A stretch of 43,268 bases of DNA from Clostridiales bacterium. Lineage in GTDB: Bacteria > Bacillota > Clostridia > Oscillospirales > Oscillospiraceae. Positions 24,848 through 32,230 of the stretch are shown here, piece by piece. The stretch's first letter is position 1; the number at the start of each line of letters is the position of its first letter. Both the position numbers and the translations under genes were made by a program. The stretch is from assembly GCA_012719745.1 (NCBI GenBank), contig JAAXZS010000117.1, positions 1 through 43,268 on the forward strand. Reading direction: 5' to 3'. Under the pieces are notes generated by a model. It did no database searches, was not told where the DNA came from, and saw only the letters and a program-made list of their open reading frames with translations.

Positions 24848-26602
24848 TTATGCGTCCTCCTTTACTTCCTCAATCAGGGACAGAAATTGCTTGTTTGTGA
24901 CGTCCAGCAGTCCCCGGTCCGTACATTTGATTTCCGGTGAGACGGCCAGGGGCATGATGGTGAAAAAAGCCATGGGATTGGTATGGCAGAAACCCATGCG
25001 GCGGCAGACCGCCAGAAAACCGTCCAGCTTTTCCAGCAGGACAGAGGGCGGATCCTCGCACATAAGACCGGCCAGCGGCAGCGGAATGCGGGCGGTCACA
25101 CAGCCGTTTTCCACGGCGCAGATGCCGCCCTGCATGGCAATGACCTCGTTGGCGGCAAGTGCCATATCGTTGTCGTCACCGCCGTATACGGTAAGATTGT
25201 GGCAGTCGTGGCCGTAGGTCAGGGCTACCGCGCCGCGCACATTGTCCATGCCGTCGATGAGAGCCAGCCCCCGCTGCTTTTTGCCGTAGCGGTTGCACAC
25301 CGCCATTTTTAAATAAGGAGCGGTGGTCACAAGACCCTCCGGATTTATGGGAAGCAGTCGCTGCACCCGCCGGGTGCGGACGGAGACGCCGTCCTGACCG
25401 ATAAAGTTTGCACGGGCAAAACCGCCACGAAAACCCTTTGGTACGGTGTGAGAGACGGTGAAATCTGCGGGTGTAAGGGGCGGAAGGTTGACACTGTGGC
25501 GCAGAGCCGACGAAAGCGGCGGCGATGACAGCTGAGGAAGGAACCGACCGCTTTCAAAAACAATTTCCCCGCCGGAGACCACCAGCCGGGGCTTAAATTC
25601 GGTCAGATCATCTGTGAGAAGTATATCCGCCCGCATACCGGGGGCGATGCCGCCCGCATCGTAAAGCCGCAGCCGCTGGGCGGGATTGATGGTGGCATAC
25701 CGGACGGCACGGAGGGGGTCCAGCCCCAGTGCCACAGCCTTCGCCGCCACATGGTTCAGGTGCCCGTCGTGCATCAAGCGGGGCAGGGGCACATCGTCCG
25801 TCACCAGACAGATCCGGTTTTGGAGGGGAACGGTATTCATGGCCGCCACCAGATCCGGATTGAGCATACATTCCTGAATCTGGACGGTAAACCCCAGCGC
25901 CAGCTCCTCTTGCAGCTTTTCCGCGGTGCCCAGTGTATGATCGCTGTCGATACCGGCGGCGCGAAAGGCCTGCAAACGCCGGCCGGTGAGAACGGAGGCG
26001 TGGCCATCCAGCAGGCAGCCCCGGCGGGCACCCGTCTCCACCACCGCGCAGATACGCTCGTCGCCGCCCGCCACGCCGTTGAAGTCCATAACCTCCCCTA
26101 AGCCGTGGATGCCGGGCAGATCCAGCAGGCGCTCCATCTCGGTGGCGTCTACTGCGTAGCCGCCATCCTCAAATCCCGGCGCGGAGGGAATAGTGGAAGG
26201 AGCCATGATCAAAATCCGCAGAGGAAGTCCTCCGGCAGCCTTTATCAGCGCCTCCACACCCCGACGTCCCAGCACATTGGCAATCTCATGGGGGTCGGCC
26301 GCTACCGTGGTGGTACCGCAGGGCAGAACCACCGAGGCGAAGTGAGCGGGGGTCAGCATACTGCTTTCCAAATGCATATGGGAATCAATGAAGCCCGGCA
26401 GAGCAAAACGCCCGCCGCCGTCCACCTCCCGCTTTGCTGTAAGGGAGGAATCCTCGTCGCCCGCATAGGCAATGCGGTCACCCACCAGACCGATGCAGCC
26501 GGACACAACGGTGTCGTTGTAGACATTGACAATCCGCACATGACGGATCAAAAGATCAAAAGGGTGTTCGCCCAGCACAGCTTGTATAACAGACGCCAGC
26601 AT
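24848..26602 (-). CDS. ade: Adenine deaminase
   Basis: Metal-dependent amidohydrolase that turns adenine into hypoxanthine and ammonia. Start at the ATG 26600-26602 after GGGAGTGGAG; the frame can extend nine codons, with no stronger site. Metal-binding HMH at 75-77 in DSHMHLESS, then ADPHEIANV, GEVMDFNGV, the GHA motif and SDHT. The C-terminal adenine deaminase domain (VTYGHDCHN-like region and NEVIAMQGG) is present. The 584-residue length fits the Ade family. It heads the operon with the polyamine-type transporter, an unusual pairing, and is divergent from two M20 amidohydrolases; purine salvage linked to an imported compound is a possible theme. Confidence 0.93.
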   Translation of the reverse strand: MLASVIQAVLGEHPFDLLIRHVRIVNVYNDTVVSGCIGLVGDRIAYAGDEDSSLTAKREVDGGGRFALPGFIDSHMHLESSMLTPAHFASVVLPCGTTTVAADPHEIANVLGRRGVEALIKAAGGLPLRILIMAPSTIPSAPGFEDGGYAVDATEMERLLDLPGIHGLGEVMDFNGVAGGDERICAVVETGARRGCLLDGHASVLTGRRLQAFRAAGIDSDHTLGTAEKLQEELALGFTVQIQECMLNPDLVAAMNTVPLQNRICLVTDDVPLPRLMHDGHLNHVAAKAVALGLDPLRAVRYATINPAQRLRLYDAGGIAPGMRADILLTDDLTEFKPRLVVSGGEIVFESGRFLPQLSSPPLSSALRHSVNLPPLTPADFTVSHTVPKGFRGGFARANFIGQDGVSVRTRRVQRLLPINPEGLVTTAPYLKMAVCNRYGKKQRGLALIDGMDNVRGAVALTYGHDCHNLTVYGGDDNDMALAANEVIAMQGGICAVENGCVTARIPLPLAGLMCEDPPSVLLEKLDGFLAVCRRMGFCHTNPMAFFTIMPLAVSPEIKCTDRGLLDVTNKQFLSLIEEVKEDA

Positions 26603-26671
26603 TAAGCTCCACTCCCTTCTGACTGACATAAGCGCTGCTTATATTAATTTCACTAAAACAGAATGTAGATT

Positions 26672-26730
26672 ATTATAACTATCAACAAAATTTTTGTCAA
26701 TAAGCACTTGTCAAAAGGAATATTTTTGTA
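26672..26730. promoter_or_regulatory. Divergent promoter region between ade and M20 genes
   Basis: Minus strand: perfect TTGACA (26695-26700), 17 bases, TATAAT (26672-26677) driving ade and the transporter. An imperfect palindrome around 26682-26700 (TTGACAAAA / TTTTGTTGA) overlaps the -35 box. Plus strand: a weaker TTGTCA (26708-26713) with TAACAT 17 bases on. The minus promoter is well supported, the plus one only tentative. Confidence 0.8.
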
Positions 26731-26801
26731 TAACATGATTAAGACAATATTAGACGAAGGCAATAAATGCGATAATTTGCCTGTGAAATGAGAGCGATAC
26801 A

Positions 26802-28127
26802 ATGACAAAAGAAGAACTGAAGCAGCTGTGCCTGCTGGAAATCGACAAAAACAAGGATACTATTATTGCGTTGGGTGAGGAAATTTTTGCCCATCCGGAG
26901 CTTGGCTTTAAGGAAGAAAACACGGCCCGGCTGGTCAGGGAGACTCTTGGGAGATTGCACATTCCCTATCAGAATCACCTGGCCCTCACCGGCGTGAAGG
27001 GCAACCTGAAGGGCCGCCGCTCCGATGTGCGGGTGATGGTTATGGGGGAACTGGACGCCGTGATCTGCCCGCTGCATCCCCAGGCTGATCTCAACACCGG
27101 GGCGGCCCATTCCTGCGGTCACAATTCTCAGATTGCCTCCATGCTGGGGGTGGCCATGGGACTTGCGCCGCTGGCAGAGTACCTGGACGGGGATGTGGCT
27201 TTTGCGGCGGTTCCCGCCGAGGAATATGTGGAGCTGGAGTACCGGGAGCGGTTGCAGCAGGACGGGAAGATCCATTTTTTCGGCGGCAAGCAGGAGTATA
27301 TCCGGCTGGGTGTGCTGGACGATATTGACATGGGCATGATGATTCACTCCCATGCGGGAGTAGAGGATCGCCACTTTCTCATCGGCTGCGACAGTTCCGG
27401 CTTTATCGGTAAGCTGGTGCGGTTTACCGGACGGGAGGCTCACGCGGGGGCCCGGCCCTTTGACGGTATCAACGCCCTCAACGCGGCCGCTCTTTCCCTG
27501 ATGGCTATTAACTCCCAGCGAGAGACTTTCCGGGAAAAGGATCGCATCCGCATTCATCCCATCATCACCAAGGGCGGCGATCTCGTGAACATCGTGCCGG
27601 CGGACGTACGGATGGAGACCTATGTGCGGGGTACCAATCTGGAGGCCATACTGGATGCCTCCGGGAAGGTGAACCGCTCCTTGAAGGGCTGCGCCTACGC
27701 CATCGGCGCGGAGGTGGAGATTGAGGAGCTGCCGGGCTATCTGCCCCTGATCCAGAACGGGCGGATGTCCGACCTGTTTGCTGAAAACGGAGAGGCGCTT
27801 CTGGGCAAGGGCAGCAACATCTATGGGCAGGAACTTATCGGCGCCACCGACGCCGGCGACATCAGCTCCCTGATGCCCTTTATCCATCTGTCTACCGGCG
27901 GTTATACCGGCAATGCCCACAGCAAGGAATTCACCATCTGCGACAAGGAGATGGCCTATGTAATGCCGGCCAGAGCCATGGCCATGACCGTCATCGACCT
28001 TTTGTGGGACGGGGCGGCGGAGGCGCGGCGGATCAAGGAGAGCTATACGCCTAAATTCACCCGGGATTCCTATTTGAACTTCTGGGATCAGTTTACCGCC
28101 GGAACCATTGACCATCGCAGCTTTTAA
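26802..28127 (+). CDS. M20-family amidohydrolase (AbgB-like)
   Basis: Zinc peptidase-type hydrolase of 441 residues, M20D group like p-aminobenzoyl-glutamate hydrolase subunit B. Motifs: HPELGFKEE at 31-39, GELDAV (about 82-87), HSCGHN (about 104-109) with metal histidine, and AVPAEEYVE holding the catalytic glutamates. The dimerisation lid domain lies between roughly 200 and 310. The product is longer than simple aminoacylases, with an insert near VELEYRERLQQDGKIHF. The start ATG at 26802 has only a weak ribosome site (TGAGAGCG). It is followed after 11 bases by a second M20 gene; two such paralogues as a pair suggest a two-subunit or two-substrate hydrolase like AbgAB. Substrate unknown. 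Confidence 0.87.
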   Translation: MTKEELKQLCLLEIDKNKDTIIALGEEIFAHPELGFKEENTARLVRETLGRLHIPYQNHLALTGVKGNLKGRRSDVRVMVMGELDAVICPLHPQADLNTGAAHSCGHNSQIASMLGVAMGLAPLAEYLDGDVAFAAVPAEEYVELEYRERLQQDGKIHFFGGKQEYIRLGVLDDIDMGMMIHSHAGVEDRHFLIGCDSSGFIGKLVRFTGREAHAGARPFDGINALNAAALSLMAINSQRETFREKDRIRIHPIITKGGDLVNIVPADVRMETYVRGTNLEAILDASGKVNRSLKGCAYAIGAEVEIEELPGYLPLIQNGRMSDLFAENGEALLGKGSNIYGQELIGATDAGDISSLMPFIHLSTGGYTGNAHSKEFTICDKEMAYVMPARAMAMTVIDLLWDGAAEARRIKESYTPKFTRDSYLNFWDQFTAGTIDHRSF

Positions 28128-28138
28128 GGAGGCTAACC

Positions 28139-29314
28139 ATGTTTTCACAAGAGGTATTGGCCCTTGCGCCACAGGTGATCCAGTGGCGGCGGCGGATGCA
28201 TCAGCATCCGGAACTGTCCTTTCAGGAGTTTTCCACCACTGACTTTCTCAAGGAGGAACTGCAAAAAATCCCCGGTCTTGTACTGGAAACACCCACCAAA
28301 ACCGGCGTGGTGGCGGTTTTAAAGGGTACGCATCCCGGCCGGACGATCGCATTGAGGGCCGACATCGACGCGCTGCCCATCCAGGAGGAGACCGAACTGC
28401 CCTTTGCCTCCGACACGCGGGGGGTGATGCACGCCTGCGGCCATGACGGCCATGCTGCCATGCTTTTAGCCGCGGCCGTTCTGCTGGCAAAAAAGCGGGA
28501 GCAGCTGTGGGGTGAAGTGCGGTTTTTATTCCAGCACGCGGAGGAACTGCCCCCCGGTGGCGCGGCAGAGATGGCCCGCGCCGGTGTGATGGCGGGCGTG
28601 GACGAGGCCTACAGCCTGCACCTCAGCTCCACCTTTCCCACGGGGACTTTCGGCGTGCGCGCCGGGGCGCTGACAAGTGCCACCGACCGATTTGACATCC
28701 GGATCATCGGAAAGGGAGGACATTCCGCCTTTCCGGAGACCTGTGTTGACCCGATTGTAATCGCCGCCCAGGTTATCACGGCTTTACAGACGGTGGTTTC
28801 CCGGCGGATCAGAGCGGTGGAACCGGCAGTGGTATCAGTGTGTATGCTCTCCGCCGGACAGGCCTATAATATTATCCCGGGAGAGGTGGACATCACCGGC
28901 TCCACCCGCACCTTTGACCGGGACACGCGGGAAAAGCTGCCCGCGGTCCTGGAACAGCTGGCCCGGGGTATCTGCGAGGCCAACGGCGGCGCCTGTGAAT
29001 GTAAGTTTACCAAAGGCTATGCCTCTGTTATCAACGACAAAGAACTGACCCGAAACAGCCGACAGATCATTGCGGATACCTTTGGCGACGGGGCGGTACT
29101 GGAAATTGACCCGCTGATGCCGGGTGAGGATTTTTCCTCGCTGCTGGATCATTGCCCCGGCTTTTTTGTGGAGCTGGGCGCCCGCAATGAAGAGACCGGC
29201 TGCACCGTGCCTCACCACAACAGCAAATACCGGATGGATGAGGACGCTTTGCCATACGGCACGGAATATCTCTATCAGCTGGTTTTAAACCGTCTTTCTC
29301 GGGATGCGGACTGA
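28139..29314 (+). CDS. M20-family N-acyl-amino acid amidohydrolase
   Basis: 391-residue zinc hydrolase in the hippuricase/N-acetyl-amino acid deacetylase branch. Motifs: MHQHPELSFQE (20-30), RADIDALPI, HACGHDGHAAM with metal ligands, FQHAEELPPGGA with the catalytic Glu, and PGEDFSSLLD near the C-terminus. AAGGAGG sits seven bases before the ATG. It pairs with the AbgB-like gene 11 bases upstream and ends before a strong terminator. In related loci such enzymes release an acid and an amino acid from a conjugate; here the imported conjugate, if any, is unknown. Confidence 0.92.
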   Translation: MFSQEVLALAPQVIQWRRRMHQHPELSFQEFSTTDFLKEELQKIPGLVLETPTKTGVVAVLKGTHPGRTIALRADIDALPIQEETELPFASDTRGVMHACGHDGHAAMLLAAAVLLAKKREQLWGEVRFLFQHAEELPPGGAAEMARAGVMAGVDEAYSLHLSSTFPTGTFGVRAGALTSATDRFDIRIIGKGGHSAFPETCVDPIVIAAQVITALQTVVSRRIRAVEPAVVSVCMLSAGQAYNIIPGEVDITGSTRTFDRDTREKLPAVLEQLARGICEANGGACECKFTKGYASVINDKELTRNSRQIIADTFGDGAVLEIDPLMPGEDFSSLLDHCPGFFVELGARNEETGCTVPHHNSKYRMDEDALPYGTEYLYQLVLNRLSRDAD

Positions 29315-29337
29315 TGATCGGGATATAAATGAACAAT

Positions 29338-29386
29338 AAAAACCGAGCCGGTTCTGTCTGAATGCAGAACCGGCTCGGTTTTTATT
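29338..29386. terminator. Strong intrinsic terminator after the M20 pair
   Basis: AAAACCGAGCCGGTTCTG, 8-base loop, CAGAACCGGCTCGGTTTTT, symmetrical enough to act from both directions. It lies 24 bases after the stop codon. Confidence 0.88.
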
Positions 29387-29463
29387 TGATGGTAAGGAGC
29401 GGTATAAAGGGACTGCGTTGTTTCTTTCCACAGAGGAATCCGGGGATCTGCCCGCTTTTAAAC

Positions 29464-30192
29464 CTATGACTTTTTCCCTTCAAAGCACTTTTGCAGGGTG
29501 CTGTAAAGCACTTCCGTGTCAATGGGCTTTGCAATGTGACCGTTCATGCCGCTGGACAAGGCGGCAGACACATCCTCGGTAAAGGCGTTTGCCGTCATGG
29601 CGAAGATGGGAATTGTGGCGGCCTGTGCGTGGGCAGAGCTGCGAATCTTTCGGGCCGCTTCATAGCCGTCCATAATGGGCATTTGAATATCCATCAGAAT
29701 GGCGCTGTAATACCCGGGCTGGGAAGCGGCAAACCGATCCAGCGCTTCCTGCCCGTTTTCCGCGCAGTCAATCTTCAGATTGACCATCTCCAGCAGCTCT
29801 GTGGCTATTTCGCGGTTCAGGGCATTGTCCTCCGCCAGCAGTAGGCGCTTTCCGCCAAAATCATAGTCTTCTTCCGCCGCCGTCAGCTTTGTATATTTGC
29901 CACCGCTGAGATTCATCAGAACATTGCATACCGTGGACTGAAACAGCGGCTTTGAAATAAACAGATTGGCACCGGCCGCTTTGGCCTCATCCTCAATTTC
30001 CGAGAGATCATAGGCGGATACAATACCCGTTATTAATGTTGCTGATATTTGATTTTGAGCTAAATATACTTTTGGATGGAAAATAAATGCTTGTGTAGCA
30101 GTGTCAATGCATATTGGATAGATATTTTTATCCATAAGAACATAATCTTCAACAACTTTTGTATTCAAGTATAAAAAATTTCTAAGTTTCAT
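29464..30192 (-). pseudogene. Chimeric remnant: AT-rich leader fused to the C-terminus of a hybrid sensor kinase
   Basis: The C-terminal ~185 residues are the tail of a REC domain, then a full receiver domain (LLLAEDNALNREIA, LMDIQMPIMDGYEA, IFAMTANAFTEDV and KPID), as at the end of a multi-REC hybrid histidine kinase. The first ~53 residues instead read MKLRNFLYLNTKVVEDYVLM and on, AT-rich, resembling the opening of DUF6414-type proteins. The switch lies near 30025-30040, where base composition changes sharply. No kinase N-terminus, dimerisation or ATPase domain is in view. I read it as an old kinase gene truncated by inserted DNA. Start ATG 30190-30192; a receiver-only protein could still be made. 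Confidence 0.75.
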
Positions 30193-30256
30193 CGTTATGA
30201 ACCTCTTTTCTATTTTACAATCAGGTCTGCTACCAATAAGCATAACGGGATGCTGT

Positions 30257-31057
30257 TTAATTCTCCAATAAATGCGGCAACCTCTCTAACTCAGGCAAGT
30301 GCTTTTGCCGAAAGCACTGTAATGCTTTTAATTCAAATTGACTATTTGATGCCACAAAAGCGCCGTTAAACATATACTCGTATTTTAGCGCTGCAACATT
30401 CATGATCTCAATATCCACAGAATTGGTAACCTCAGCATAATACCCTTGAATATTCTCGGTAAGATACAGCAAAGCACATGTTGGCGATATCGGTGCAACT
30501 AAAGTTTCTTTTCCAGAGCTTGAAATACTGTAGTAGCAGTTCCGAGGAACCACCCAAAAGCGAGGAGTTCGGTTGAGCAAAATTGAGACATTCATTTTCA
30601 TTAGGAGTTGGTCAAATTCTCCGTTGATGCTCATCCCAAAATATGATAGGGCATCATGGTTTTCTTGGTCAGTAAATAGTGCAGCTGTAACACTCTTATT
30701 CATCATAGTCCTACACGCCAAGTTACTTCTGATCGCAGCGGCCTTGATATAGCGTTTGAATGTGGCAATGTCCTCAGCAGAGAATTGAACCGATTCGATT
30801 TTTAAATCATTAAACAATCTGATTTCATTGTTGAGCCGTGTAAGAGGTGTTTCAATTTCTTCGTTCCAGAAGCTCTCGCCAGCTTCAGAGAAATATCCTT
30901 TGGATGTTCCTAATTTTCCTGCAGGCTTCCGCATAATGTTGCCTGTTGAGATGTCTAAATACCAAACTTTTTTCTCTGGGTCACACTCGTCACGAAAATA
31001 TTTGAGAATGCCATTTGGCAACTGAATATGAGAATTTATGTTTTTCAACGACACCAC
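30257..31057 (-). CDS. DUF4238-like protein of unknown function (about 266 aa)
   Basis: AT-rich gene with base use unlike its GC-rich neighbours, so probably transferred. The N-terminal half shows WYLDISTGNI, GKLGTSKGYFSE and ETPLTRLNNEIRLF, the pattern I associate with DUF4238, a family common on mobile elements and near defence genes; the assignment is by eye. Start is uncertain: GTG at 31057 or 31054, or the TTG at 31048, which has GAGGTG six bases upstream. The product is soluble, with no membrane segment. It is followed 64 bases later by the start of the chimeric gene, with which it may form a remnant operon. Confidence 0.6.
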   Translation of the reverse strand: MVSLKNINSHIQLPNGILKYFRDECDPEKKVWYLDISTGNIMRKPAGKLGTSKGYFSEAGESFWNEEIETPLTRLNNEIRLFNDLKIESVQFSAEDIATFKRYIKAAAIRSNLACRTMMNKSVTAALFTDQENHDALSYFGMSINGEFDQLLMKMNVSILLNRTPRFWVVPRNCYYSISSSGKETLVAPISPTCALLYLTENIQGYYAEVTNSVDIEIMNVAALKYEYMFNGAFVASNSQFELKALQCFRQKHLPELERLPHLLEN

Positions 31058-31195
31058 CTCACGCCAACTTAAAAAGAGTAAATTACCGCTGATTTTCCGA
31101 GCTTCCTATTATTGCTATAATGAGCAACGGCCAAGAACATTTTGCCCTACCGACATAATACCACCAAAATCTTCCAGAAGTCACTGCCACTCGAC

Positions 31196-31224
31196 TTGAC
31201 GATGTAGAAAAAATGTAATAATAT
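31196..31224 (+). promoter_or_regulatory. Sigma-A promoter in front of the RHH gene
   Basis: TTGACG, 17 bases, TAATAT on the plus strand in the 304-base gap between the divergent DUF4238-like gene and the RHH gene. Nothing else recognisable is in that gap. Transcription would reach the RHH start 138 bases downstream. Confidence 0.55.
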
Positions 31225-31361
31225 TTGTGCAATATTACGAATACCCGGTGGCGGGTGGTAAAAATTTCTACTTTACCGGTGCTTTACTGTTTGGCGTTAC
31301 TTTAAAGTGCTTTTTGACAATCTGCAAAACCCACCGCATATTAGACATAGAGGTAATCAAA

Positions 31362-31529
31362 ATGCCATCTGATAAGAAAAAAATTAACCTGACCGTCCCG
31401 GACGAGGTCTATGACCGCCTGCAGGTCTACAAGGAGAAGAACGGCATTACAAACAATGCCAGCGCCTGCCTGCAGCTGATCATGCAGCAGATGTGCAGGA
31501 ATGGATGGGACATGCCGACATCAAGATGA
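31362..31529 (+). CDS. Ribbon-helix-helix DNA-binding protein (55 aa), end altered by a deletion scar
   Basis: Small protein with the CopG/Arc-type pattern: beta strand KKINLTVPDE, helix VYDRLQVYKEKNG, helix NASACLQLIMQQM. The ATG at 31362 follows AGAGGT by eight bases. Such proteins regulate mobile-element genes. The last ~15 residues (CRNGWDMPTSR) are read from DNA that in another frame encodes the end of an integrase, so the natural C-terminus was probably lost. The upstream open frame from 31227 is not needed to make the domain. Confidence 0.65.
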   Translation: MPSDKKKINLTVPDEVYDRLQVYKEKNGITNNASACLQLIMQQMCRNGWDMPTSR

Positions 31530-31588
31530 CGGCAAATATTTATGGGTACCTGGATGTGGCAAGAAAACAGAGCATGGCCAATAAATGA
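31478..31588 (+). pseudogene. C-terminal remnant of a tyrosine recombinase (integrase)
   Basis: In the frame ending TGA at 31586-31588 the DNA reads EWMGHADIKMTANIYGYL and then DVARKQSMANK. This is the end of phage/ICE tyrosine recombinases: the HxxR-type GH box and the catalytic Tyr in NIYGYL. No catalytic Arg region is found upstream; only about 35 residues remain. It lies 102 bases from the 3' end of tRNA-Pro, a common integration site, and overlaps the RHH reading frame. It marks a decayed integrated element. Confidence 0.75.
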
Positions 31589-31651
31589 TCCGGCAGTTTA
31601 TTTGAGAAGTGGTAGAAAAACGAGGGAAAATACAGGATGAATGCAAAAAAG

Positions 31652-31686
31652 AAAAGTCCTGTAACCCCTACGGTTACAGGACTTTT
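31652..31686. terminator. Terminator of tRNA-Pro
   Basis: AAAAGTCCTGTAACC, short loop, GGTTACAGGACTTTT, directly after the tRNA on the minus strand; symmetrical. Confidence 0.85.
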
Positions 31687-31689
31687 TAC

Positions 31690-31766
31690 TGGTCCGAGTG
31701 TTGAGATTCGAACTCAAGGCCTCTTGAACCCCATTCAAGCGCGATACCAAACTTCGCCACACCCGG
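31690..31766 (-). tRNA. tRNA-Pro (GGG)
   Basis: 77-base cloverleaf on the minus strand. Acceptor CCGGGTG pairs with CACTCGG (one G-U), discriminator A and encoded CCA. Anticodon stem-loop CTTGA-ATGGGGT-TCAAG places GGG at 34-36. T arm GTTCGAATC. Adjacent to an integrase remnant, so possibly used as an attachment site. Confidence 0.96.
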
Positions 31767-31795
31767 ATATGCTTGCTATATAAGTCAGCTTGCAT

Positions 31796-31824
31796 ATAAT
31801 ATCACGATTTTATAAACTTTGCAA
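31796..31824 (-). promoter_or_regulatory. Sigma-A promoter of tRNA-Pro
   Basis: TTGCAA (31819-31824), 17 bases, TATTAT (31796-31801) on the minus strand, 29 bases before the tRNA. Confidence 0.65.
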
Positions 31825-31920
31825 GCCCTATATTTAATAGCTCCGGCTGTCAAAGTGCTGCCATATCACATAAAAACCCCGCTGCGAAACGGGCAGCAGT
31901 GTTTGATATAAGCATCTTTT

Positions 31921-32025
31921 TCAGCGAATCACAGAAACACGCAGAGAAATATTCTCCGCCACGGGAAGACCTTTTGCAATCTGATCATAACTTCTGCGCT
32001 GCTGCAATGATTTAATGATACTCAT
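31921..32025 (-). pseudogene. Nitroreductase N-terminal fragment
   Basis: ATG at 32023-32025 after AAAGGAA gives MSIIKSLQQRRSYDQIAKGL and then PVAE. This is the start pattern of nitroreductase-family oxidoreductases (FMN-binding RRSY motif), which run about 170-200 residues. A stop after 34 codons ends the frame. I read it as a decayed gene end, not a working enzyme. The neighbouring 150 bases on each side hold no other gene. Confidence 0.5.
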
Positions 32026-32187
32026 TACGAAGCATTCCTTTCTCAAACCACATTCCACACATGCCTTCGGTTTTAAAAGGCGTGATAAAAAATAATGTCT
32101 ATTTACATTTTGAGTATGATATTTTGCCCCCTCTACGTAAAGCGGCATTTACAACAATCTGCCCAATATATTTACTTATCAACAGGT

Positions 32188-32220
32188 AAGACCCACAGCA
32201 CATACGGCGCTGTGGGTCTT
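32188..32220. terminator. Hairpin after the corrinoid methyltransferase gene
   Basis: AAGACCCACAGC / GCTGTGGGTCTT, 12-bp perfect stem with a nine-base loop, 11 bases after the stop at 32231. It lacks a clear T run, so it may end transcription weakly or protect the RNA end. Confidence 0.6.
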
Positions 32221-32230
32221 AAAAGACATT

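Noticed and set aside
26739-28172. 477-codon minus-strand open frame over the first M20 gene
   Set aside because: The plus strand carries the M20 metal motifs; the minus frame has none.
31227-31361. Extra N-terminus of the RHH protein
   Set aside because: No ribosome site; the RHH domain begins at the ATG at 31362 preceded by AGAGGT.
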